Positions 1 to 7,445 of a DNA stretch of 7,445 nucleotides are shown in pieces (the stretch's first letter is position 1; each line of letters begins with the position of its first letter). The translations under genes and the position numbers were made by a program. The notes beneath the pieces are model-generated. The model made no database searches, was not told the DNA's origin, and saw only the letters and a program-made list of their open reading frames with translations. Origin of the DNA: DATGKR01 sp035294565 (lineage in GTDB: Bacteria; Actinomycetota; Acidimicrobiia; Acidimicrobiales; Palsa-688); assembly GCA_035294565.1 (NCBI GenBank), contig DATGKR010000194.1:1-7445 (forward strand), written 5' to 3'.

Positions 1-2
1 TC

Positions 3-116
3 GGCATCGCCGGGCTGGCCGTAGCGCTCTACACCCTCTTCGGGGTACGCGGCCGGTCCGAGCCCATCAACATCAGCCGGGGCGGGCGGTCTCCAGGCGG
101 GCCTGGGCCCACTTGA
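3..116 (+). CDS. C-terminal end of an unidentified plus-strand protein, possibly membrane-associated (partial)
   Basis: The plus-strand frame starting at base 3 is open from the window edge to a TGA at 114-116, giving 37 residues. The visible part begins with a hydrophobic run (GIAGLAVALYTLFGV) followed by a basic, Gly/Pro/Arg-rich tail, as expected for the end of a last membrane helix plus a cytoplasmic tail. Third codon positions are mostly G or C, like the real genes in the window, until the last few codons. It would converge on atpC and overlap its 3' end by 44 nt. I do not recognise the family and cannot see its start. The alternative is that these bases are intergenic and the open frame is chance, which GC-rich DNA makes easy. 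Confidence 0.4.
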   Translation, partial: GIAGLAVALYTLFGVRGRSEPINISRGGRSPGGPGPT

Positions 117-440
117 CCTCCGCCTCGGAACCCGCCGCCGAGGCGTCGCGCTCGGCCTCGGCAACGTCGACCTCCTCGGGGCGCAGCGCCACGTCGGCCA
201 GCATGATCACCTGGTTGTCCTTCACCTCCACGAAGCCGCTGCGCACGGCGACGCGGACCTCCTCGCCACCCGACTCGGGCCCGACGACGCGCACCAGACA
301 CGGGTCGAGCGCGCCTATGTAGGGCATGTGGTCGGCGAGAAAAGCGATCTCGCCGTCCACCGACTTGCACACGACCATCTCCGCCTCACCCGAGTACATA
401 GTGGCAGTAGGAGTGACAAGCTCGAAGCGAGTGTTGGCCA

Positions 441-441
<1 letters not shown>
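73..441 (-). CDS. atpC: ATP synthase F1 subunit epsilon
   Basis: Epsilon sits at the foot of the gamma shaft, links it to the c-ring and in many bacteria brakes ATP hydrolysis. The 122-residue product has the usual N-terminal beta-sandwich (about residues 4-85), including the family pattern GEIAFLADHMPYIGAL near residues 30-45, followed by a short acidic/Ala-rich helical tail (about 87-118). E. coli epsilon is about 139 residues and mycobacterial about 121, so the C-terminal helical region is of the short actinobacterial kind. The ATG at 439-441 shares its A with the TGA stop of atpD (TGATG), and a GAGG-type ribosome site lies just upstream inside atpD, which suggests translation coupled to beta. 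It is the last gene of the operon, and its 3' end overlaps a possible convergent gene. Confidence 0.96.
93..106. other. Short GC-rich hairpin at the convergent gene ends
   Basis: CCAGG (93-97) and CCTGG (102-106) can pair around a 4-nt CGGG loop. It lies where atpC and the putative plus-strand gene overlap, so it might help end transcription from both sides. No T run follows on either strand, so it is not a classical intrinsic terminator. Confidence 0.2.
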
Positions 442-1880
<1,439 letters not shown>

Positions 1881-1890
1881 GTTCTTCGCT

Positions 1891-1895
1891 CTCCT
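1891..1895 (-). promoter_or_regulatory. Ribosome binding site of atpD
   Basis: AGGAG on the minus strand (plus-strand CTCCT) lies 10 nt before the GTG start of atpD, within a purine-rich run. It supports GTG at 1880 as the real start. Confidence 0.7.
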
Positions 1896-1929
1896 CTTGG
1901 GGTTCGGGCTCTTGCCGGGGCGCCGGTGG

Positions 1930-2823
1930 TCACGCCGGCTCCCTCTCGTGTTCCTGGCGGAGCGCCTCGGCGCCGCCGACGATCTCCATGATCTCGGTGG
2001 TGATGGCGTCCTGGCGGGCGCGGTTCATCACCCGGCGAAGCGTCTTGATCAGCTCCTCGGCGTTGTCGGTCGCCGCCTTCATCGCCCTCTGGCGGGCGGC
2101 GTGCTCGGAGGCGGCCGACTCGAGCATCGCCGCGAGCACCTCGGCCTCCAGCCAGCCGGGAAGCAGTCGGGACAGGATCTCCGCCGGCTCCGGTTCGAAC
2201 TCGTACAGGTCGTGCGAGGCCTCCGCCTCGTCGCCGCGCGCCATCGGCACCAGCTGCCTCGTCTCCACCGTCTGGCTCCCCAGCGAGATGAACCGGGTGT
2301 AGACGAGCTGTATCTGGTCGACCTCGCCCTCCTCGAAACGGGGGACCACGGCGCCGGCGACCTTGCGCGCGTCCTCGTAGCTCGGGCGGTCCGAGACGCC
2401 GGTCAGGGAATAGATGACCGGTTGGCGCCGGAACCGGAAGAAGCTCTCGCCCTTGCGCCCCACGGCCACCAGCTGGACGTCGCGGCCCGCGTCGCGATGC
2501 TCGCGCATGAGACGCTCCACGGCTCGGATGACCGACACGTTGTAGCCCCCGGCCAGGCCGCGGTCGCCCGTTATCACCACGACGACCACCCGCCGGGCGT
2601 CGGCGACGTCACGGAAGATCGGGTGCTGGCGGGCGTCGGGCGACTCCGCCAGGTGGGAGACGACCTCGCGCATCTTGGCGACATACGGGCGGTTGGCGGC
2701 GATCGCCTGCTGGGCGCGCACTATCCGCGAAGCGGCGATCAGCTCCATCGCCCTGGTGATCTTCTGCGTCGACTGGACGCTGCGGATCCGCCGCCGCAGC
2801 ACCCTCTCCTGGCCGCCGGCCAC
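1930..2823 (-). CDS. atpG: ATP synthase F1 subunit gamma
   Basis: Gamma is the central shaft that rotates inside alpha3beta3. The 297-residue product starts MAGGQERVLRRRIRSVQ and continues with the N-terminal coiled-coil signature STQKITRAMELIAASRI (18-34). The central Rossmann-like domain holds ITGDRGLAGGYN (84-95), where many homologues have SDRGLCGG. The C-terminal helix carries the family signature, from about ASEHAARQRAMKAATDNA (238-255) to AITTEIMEIVGGAEAL (273-288). The start is GTG at 2821-2823, 2 nt after the atpA stop, with GGGGAG 6 nt upstream. The frame stays open far upstream of this, but that extension lies over atpA in another frame and is not gamma. The insertion known as the mycobacterial gamma loop is absent: the FEEGEVDQIQLVYTRF region (163-178) has no extra segment. 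Confidence 0.97.
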   Translation of the reverse strand: MAGGQERVLRRRIRSVQSTQKITRAMELIAASRIVRAQQAIAANRPYVAKMREVVSHLAESPDARQHPIFRDVADARRVVVVVITGDRGLAGGYNVSVIRAVERLMREHRDAGRDVQLVAVGRKGESFFRFRRQPVIYSLTGVSDRPSYEDARKVAGAVVPRFEEGEVDQIQLVYTRFISLGSQTVETRQLVPMARGDEAEASHDLYEFEPEPAEILSRLLPGWLEAEVLAAMLESAASEHAARQRAMKAATDNAEELIKTLRRVMNRARQDAITTEIMEIVGGAEALRQEHEREPA

Positions 2824-2825
2824 GG

Positions 2826-4336
<1,511 letters not shown>

Positions 4337-4349
<13 letters not shown>

Positions 4350-5233
4350 TGTCGGCGCTCTCCTGTCGTGAAAGCCTCCGGGGTCGTGAGGCGCTCTCTC
4401 AGAACTTCCAGCTGGTGCCGGGCGCTCCCGTCCACGACGGTGTCCCCTACGGTGGCGACGAAGCCCGCCACGACTGACGGGTCGACGGTCACCCGGACCT
4501 CCACGTCGTGGCCCAACGCCCTGCTCAGCGCGGCGGCGAGGTTGGTCGTCTGGCTCTCGTCGAGCTCGATGGCGCTGCGCACCTCCGCCAGCCGCCGGTT
4601 GGTCTCGGCGGCGACCCTGGCAACCATCGCCTCTAGAAGCGCTTCGTAGTCGCGGGGCCGGCCGACCTGAGTCGCGTACGCTGCCAGGGCGGTGGTCGTC
4701 GGGCTCGCCTTGCCCGCCAGGAGATCGGTGACCACCGAGCGGCGGGCGGAGGCGGGCAGGTCGCGGCTCGACAGGGCGGCGAGGAGATCCTCCGAGCCGG
4801 TCACCACCCGGTGGAACCGGAACAGCTCGTCCTCCACCTCACCCAGCTCCCGTTCCCCGAGCTCCTCGAGCAGGGCGGTGGCGTAGCCCTCGACCCTTTC
4901 TTCGGCGGCCTTGTGGCCGAGGATCCCCTCGGCCGGGGCAGTGCCGTCGAAGCGGGCGGCCAGCAGCTCGATGTCGTCGAGCGTCTCGCCGGCCCGGCCG
5001 TTGGTCACGACGAAACTCAGCAGACGTGCCGTGCCGCGGCCGACTCGGCTCCCGAACAGGTCGGCCACCACACCTCGGCGCGCCGCGACGGGCACGGCCG
5101 GGTCGGTCAGCACCCGGCGCAGGTCGTCGGAGCCGCGAACGACCGCCGCCACCGAGGCGAGGTCGGCGGCGAGCTGGGCCGGCTCGCCGCGCTCGGCCAC
5201 CCCGTCCGCATAGCCGCGGGTGGACTGGCGCAC
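4337..5233 (-). CDS. atpH: ATP synthase F1 subunit delta, long form with duplicated N-terminal domain
   Basis: Delta (OSCP in mitochondria) caps the F1 head and ties it to the b stalk. At 298 residues it is far longer than the usual ~180 but close to actinobacterial delta proteins of about 270. Residues 31-95 and 143-207 align without gaps at a constant offset of 112 residues, with 22 of 65 identical by eye; shared landmarks include VV.GS.DL, ARR.VV.DL and a GR pair. The extra N-terminal part is therefore a copy of the delta N-terminal helical domain. The C-terminal domain ends with the family pattern DPSVVAGFVATVGDTVVDGS (251-270). The start is GTG at 5231-5233, with GGAG 7 nt upstream and 17 nt after atpF; it gives the typical STRGYADGVAE beginning. 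The 3' end overlaps atpA by 13 nt. No b-type membrane segment is fused, unlike in mycobacteria. Confidence 0.96.
4360..4364 (-). promoter_or_regulatory. Ribosome binding site of atpA
   Basis: AGGAG on the minus strand lies 10 nt before the atpA ATG, inside the last codons of atpH. Termination on atpH and initiation on atpA are thus probably coupled. Confidence 0.65.
4613..4807 (-). repeat. Second copy of the duplicated domain in delta (residues 143-207)
   Basis: This segment encodes the copy that directly precedes the delta C-terminal domain, so it corresponds to the normal N-terminal domain of standard-length delta. It includes VVTGSEDLLAAL and ARRSVVTDLL, matching the upstream copy at an offset of exactly 112 codons. 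The repeat is clear at protein level only; the DNA has diverged, which implies an ancient duplication. Confidence 0.8.
4949..5143 (-). repeat. First copy of the duplicated domain in delta (residues 31-95)
   Basis: This is the extra N-terminal copy, including VVRGSDDLRRVL and ARRGVVADLF. It resembles, from memory, the N-terminal part of Streptomyces delta (LRRVLTDP is a shared stretch), which supports an actinobacterial origin of the long form. Confidence 0.8.
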
Positions 5234-5250
5234 TCAGGCGCTCCGGCCGC

Positions 5251-5754
5251 TCAAACCGGTGCCACCTCGTCGATGGTCCGGTCGATCAGGTGCTGCTGCG
5301 CCGAGCGGTCGATCCCCTCGCCGAGGATCCGCTCGGCGACGGTTATGGCCAGCTCGGCTGCCTGGCGGCGGAGATCCTCCTGCGCCCGGCGAGCTTGAGC
5401 GTCGATGTCGGCGTAGGCGGCATTGACGATCCGCTCGTACTCCTGCTCCGCCTGCTGGCGCCGCTCGTTGCGCAGCTGCTCGGCCATCCGGTTCGCCTCG
5501 TCGACGAGCGCCCGGGCCTGGGCCTGTGCCTTGCGGATCAGCTCGTCGTGCTCGGCCTGCGCCTCGGCGAGGCGTCGCTTCGCCTCCTCTGCGTCGGCGA
5601 GCGCCTGGCGGATGGTCTCCTGCCTCTCCTCCACCGCTTTGTTGACATAGGGCAGCACGTAGCGGGCGAGGAGGAACAGCAGGATCAGGAAAGCTGCGAG
5701 CTCGACGACGAAAGTGGCGTTGGGGACGAGGAAGTTCGACGATCCGACCAGCAA
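5251..5754 (-). CDS. atpF: ATP synthase Fo subunit b (peripheral stalk)
   Basis: Subunit b anchors the peripheral stalk in the membrane and reaches up to delta. The 167-residue product has one N-terminal membrane helix (about 14-36, FVVELAAFLILLFLLARYV) followed by a long charged Ala/Glu/Gln/Arg-rich coiled coil (about 40-140) with EERQETIRQALADAEEAKRR at its start, then a short helical end that should dock on delta. Only one b-type gene is visible, so a b2 homodimer is likely rather than b plus b'. The start is inferred as TTG at 5752-5754: an in-frame TGA (the atpE stop) lies one codon upstream, and no ATG or GTG occurs before the membrane helix. Only a weak ribosome site (AAGGG) is seen. 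Initiation at the adjacent CTG is a minor alternative. Confidence 0.95.
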   Translation of the reverse strand: MLVGSSNFLVPNATFVVELAAFLILLFLLARYVLPYVNKAVEERQETIRQALADAEEAKRRLAEAQAEHDELIRKAQAQARALVDEANRMAEQLRNERRQQAEQEYERIVNAAYADIDAQARRAQEDLRRQAAELAITVAERILGEGIDRSAQQHLIDRTIDEVAPV

Positions 5755-5757
5755 CGC

Positions 5758-6018
5758 TCAGCCCTTCGCGAGGACGAAGACGAACAGGGCCATGAACGCC
5801 AGGTTGATGAAGTACATGGCCTCGACCAGGCCCACGATGAGGAACATGGTCGTGTAGAGGCGGCCCTGTACCTCGGGCTGGCGGGCTATGCCGGCGATGG
5901 TCTGGCTGCCCGCGAGGCCGTCGCCGATGGCGGCACCGATGGCACCGCCGCCCAGGGCCAGCCCGCCACCGGTGAAGGCGCCGGCCAGCTCGATCGCTTT
6001 CTCTAAGGTTGCTGCCAT
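5758..6018 (-). CDS. atpE: ATP synthase Fo subunit c (rotor ring)
   Basis: Subunit c forms the proton-driven ring. The 86-residue product has two membrane helices: a Gly-rich one (about 10-37, with the packing motif GGGLALGGGAIGAAIGDG at 17-34) and a second at about 54-83, joined by the polar loop ARQPEVQG (45-52) that contacts gamma and epsilon. The proton-carrying carboxylate is E66 in GLVEAMYF. It is followed by Ala rather than the Ser/Thr typical of sodium-binding rings, so proton coupling is inferred. Similarity to the mycobacterial c subunit is high, but residue 68 is Met where Mycobacterium tuberculosis has A63. The start is ATG with the strongest ribosome site of the operon (AAGGAG), consistent with the many copies needed per complex. 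The stop lies one codon before the atpF start and in the same frame. Confidence 0.98.
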   Translation of the reverse strand: MAATLEKAIELAGAFTGGGLALGGGAIGAAIGDGLAGSQTIAGIARQPEVQGRLYTTMFLIVGLVEAMYFINLAFMALFVFVLAKG

Positions 6019-6030
6019 TGGTCTGTTCGT

Positions 6031-6036
6031 CTCCTT
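6031..6036 (-). promoter_or_regulatory. Strong ribosome binding site of atpE
   Basis: AAGGAG on the minus strand lies 12 nt before the atpE ATG, in the 28-nt atpB-atpE gap. It is the closest match to the anti-Shine-Dalgarno sequence in the window and fits the high copy number of subunit c. Confidence 0.7.
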
Positions 6037-6046
6037 GGGTGTTGGC

Positions 6047-6784
6047 TCAGTGGCCGCCCTCTTGGACGGCGAACTGGTAGTAGAGGATGGTGAGCAGGGC
6101 GAAGATGAACGCCTGGATGACGCCGATGAACATGTCGAACAGCTTCCACGCCGGCGTGAAGATGAGGCTTGCTATGGCGAACTTGAGGGGGAAGCTGATG
6201 AGAAGGGCGATCATGATCCCGCCGGAGAACATGTTCCCGAAAAGCCGCAGAGCAAGCGTGAGAGGCTTCGCTATCTCCTCCAGGATGTTCAACGGGATCA
6301 TGATCCTCGGCTTCCTGCCCAGGTAGCGCAGGTAGCCGCCCAAGCCCCGGGAGCGGATCGAGGCGGCGTTGGTGAGCACGAAGACGAGGACTGCGAGGGC
6401 GTAGGTGAGGTTTACATCCGCAGTCGGCGACGGGAGGTAGTCGTCGTTGTGGAAAAGCCCGGGCAGGAGCTCGATCCAGTTGGCGACGAGCACCAGCATG
6501 AAGATGGTCACCGCGAGCGGCACCACGTGGCGGTACTTGGGACCGAGGCTCTGCTCGACCTGGTCCCCCACCCAGCCGACGATCAGCTCCCAGAACAGCT
6601 GCACCCTGCCCGGCACGCCGGAGGTGGCACGACGGCGCAGGTAGAGTCCCATGCCCAAGACGATCAGGCAGGCGAGGACCGTCGTCCATATGGCGTCGGC
6701 GTCGAAGGTGATCCCCCCGATCTTGGTGGTGATGTGCTGGCCGACGGGGATGTTGACGGCGAGGATGCGCGAGGCCTCACGCAT
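6047..6784 (-). CDS. atpB: ATP synthase Fo subunit a (proton channel)
   Basis: Subunit a provides the two half-channels through which protons reach the c-ring. With the chosen start the product is 245 residues, normal for the family. Hydrophobic segments lie at about 31-50, 87-108, 126-142, 163-198 and 205-240. The essential arginine is R180 in the conserved TLALRLFGNMFSG, and Q224 in GVIQAFIFALLT is the usual partner in the last helix. PTADVNLTYALAV (120-132) is also typical. The ATG at 6782-6784 (MREASRIL) is preferred because it overlaps the upstream stop by only 8 nt. An in-frame ATG at 6835 would add 17 basic residues within the upstream gene and looks less likely. The ribosome site is only a G-rich run, so coupling to the upstream gene is inferred. 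Confidence 0.96.
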   Translation of the reverse strand: MREASRILAVNIPVGQHITTKIGGITFDADAIWTTVLACLIVLGMGLYLRRRATSGVPGRVQLFWELIVGWVGDQVEQSLGPKYRHVVPLAVTIFMLVLVANWIELLPGLFHNDDYLPSPTADVNLTYALAVLVFVLTNAASIRSRGLGGYLRYLGRKPRIMIPLNILEEIAKPLTLALRLFGNMFSGGIMIALLISFPLKFAIASLIFTPAWKLFDMFIGVIQAFIFALLTILYYQFAVQEGGH

Positions 6785-7193
6785 CGGCGGCCCCCGCCTG
6801 GCGGCGCTGGAACCGGACCAACGCCACGATGGCATTGGTCAACATCACCAGCTGGAACAGGGCCAGGCCGGCGATGACCCCCCACCCGGTCGGGCGCTCG
6901 ACGACGAGCAGGCCGATGGCCGCGACGGTACAGCCCCCCAGGCGCAGGAACACGCTGCCGGCGAAGGGCTTGCGCCGCAGGGCGCCCTCCTCGGTGGTGA
7001 ACCTGAGGGCTGTCGACTGGAACGCCCGATGGTTGGCCAATGCCAGCCCGACCCCCAGAGCGATACCCGGCACGAAGTAGGGCTGGCCGGCAAGCACGGC
7101 CGCCGCGGCGCCGAGCGCGGCGACGAGGACGGTGATCAGCGCCGTGCGCCGCACGACTCGCTCGATCTCGGTGAGGGGAAAGGCAGTCAGCAA
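6777..7193 (-). CDS. atpI: AtpI-like ATP synthase accessory membrane protein
   Basis: A small hydrophobic protein directly before atpB, the usual place of AtpI, which is thought to help c-ring assembly. The 138 residues contain four predicted membrane helices (about 17-35, 38-54, 80-97 and 104-126) with a basic/polar loop between helices 2 and 3 (THEEG-like region, residues 66-76, ending RRKPF), as in AtpI-like proteins. AtpI sequences are poorly conserved, so the name rests on topology, size and position. The start is taken as TTG at 7191-7193, since an in-frame TAG lies five codons upstream; no clear ribosome site precedes it. GTG at residue 14 is an alternative that still keeps all four helices. 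The 3' end overlaps atpB by 8 nt. Confidence 0.75.
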   Translation of the reverse strand: MLTAFPLTEIERVVRRTALITVLVAALGAAAAVLAGQPYFVPGIALGVGLALANHRAFQSTALRFTTEEGALRRKPFAGSVFLRLGGCTVAAIGLLVVERPTGWGVIAGLALFQLVMLTNAIVALVRFQRRQAGAADA

Positions 7194-7258
7194 GATTTTT
7201 GCCTAATCAAAAAAAGGGTTGCGTCTGCGGAGATGCTAGCTTCCGCGGCCAGAAAAGT
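7194..7258. other. AT-rich gap between the AtpZ-like and AtpI-like genes
   Basis: This 65-nt gap contains A/T runs (seven A at 7209-7215 and five T at 7196-7200 on the plus strand) that stand out in otherwise GC-rich DNA. It also has a 5-bp inverted repeat (GCGGA at 7227-7231 with TCCGC at 7242-7246, 10-nt loop) and the short palindrome GCTAGC at 7235-7240. The minus-strand T run is 11 nt beyond the hairpin, too far for a classical terminator. Confidence 0.6.
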
Positions 7259-7262
7259 TCAA
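7233..7262 (-). promoter_or_regulatory. Candidate sigma-70-type promoter for the atp operon
   Basis: On the minus strand TTGAAC (7257-7262, -35-like) and TAGCAT (7233-7238, -10-like, fitting the actinobacterial TAnnnT form) are separated by 18 nt. The -35 box overlaps the stop codon of the AtpZ-like gene. A start near 7226 would leave a leader of roughly 33 nt before the TTG of the AtpI-like gene. Each box matches 4 of 6 consensus bases, so this is suggestive only; the operon could instead be read from a promoter outside the window. Confidence 0.4.
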
Positions 7263-7445
7263 AAGAAGCGTCTGAGCTCGGCACGGCTGGCGAACACCCC
7301 GAGCGTCACGCCCAGCAGCAGCCCGAGAAGCATCAACCACGGGGACGTTCCAAGGACGTGGTCGGCGAACCAGCCTCCGGCGAGGCCCGCCGCCCAGCAC
7401 ATGGCATTCATCAGCCCAAGACCGGCGAACTGCATCACCCCTGGC
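7259..7445 (-). CDS. AtpZ/AtpI-family small membrane protein (5' end probably outside window)
   Basis: The frame is open from the window edge to TGA at 7259-7261, giving 61 residues. It shows two membrane helices (QFAGLGLMNAMCWAAGLAGG and SPWLMLLGLLLGVTLGVFAS) joined by a short loop with WFADHVLGTSPW, then a basic end RAELRRFF. This pattern (helix, G-W-x-x-D, LGTSPW, Gly-rich helix) is typical of AtpZ-type proteins (F0F1-ATPase subunit, putative Ca2+/Mg2+ transporter family) found at the head of atp operons. The usual length is about 70-100 residues, so the beginning is probably missing, although an ATG at 7433-7435 or GTG at 7436-7438 could be the true start of a very short form. Confidence 0.7.
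   Translation of the reverse strand, partial: PGVMQFAGLGLMNAMCWAAGLAGGWFADHVLGTSPWLMLLGLLLGVTLGVFASRAELRRFF

Noticed and set aside
5758..6018. Sodium-coupled c-ring
   Set aside because: The residue after the key Glu66 is Ala, not Ser/Thr, and the overall sequence matches proton-type actinobacterial c subunits.
5026..6877. Long plus-strand open frames antisense to atpH, atpF, atpE and atpB
   Set aside because: Same explanation: composition shadows of well-supported minus-strand genes, with no recognisable domains or good ribosome sites.
7209..7246. Intrinsic terminator between the AtpZ-like and AtpI-like genes
   Set aside because: The stem is only 5 bp with a 10-nt loop, and the T run starts 11 nt after the stem, too far for a typical terminator. 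A promoter fits at least as well.

Overview
This window is almost entirely an F1Fo-ATP synthase (atp) operon on the minus strand of a GC-rich bacterium. Actinobacterial origin, possibly class Acidimicrobiia or a relative, is inferred from four features: strong GC bias at third codon positions, a long delta subunit with a duplicated N-terminal domain, a short epsilon subunit, and a c subunit very like that of mycobacteria. No mycobacterium-type fusion of b to delta is present, and the extra regulatory segments of mycobacterial alpha and gamma are also absent. The lineage call is moderate at best without a phylogeny.

Layout in transcription order (right to left): the end of an AtpZ-like small membrane protein (7259-7445); a 65-nt AT-rich gap with a candidate promoter; an AtpI-like membrane protein (6777-7193); then the structural genes atpB (a), atpE (c), atpF (b), atpH (delta), atpA (alpha), atpG (gamma), atpD (beta) and atpC (epsilon). 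Gaps inside the operon are short (49 nt at most) and several genes overlap by 1 to 13 nt, which points to one polycistronic message with translational coupling. At the left edge the last codons of an unidentified plus-strand gene appear to run convergently into atpC, with a 44-nt overlap.

Together the genes encode the whole machine. Subunit a and the c-ring form the proton path, b and delta make the peripheral stalk, gamma and epsilon form the rotor shaft, and alpha3beta3 is the catalytic head. All catalytic residues checked are present: both P-loops, the catalytic Glu of beta, the Arg finger of alpha, the Arg of subunit a and the Glu of subunit c. The enzyme is therefore predicted to be functional and proton-coupled.

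I found no undescribed system here; this is core housekeeping DNA. The points most worth a second look are the gapless internal repeat in the unfused delta subunit, a Met at the bedaquiline-sensitive position of the c subunit, the promoter-like AT-rich island before atpI whose gene starts with TTG and lacks a clear ribosome binding site, and the convergent gene overlap at the operon end.
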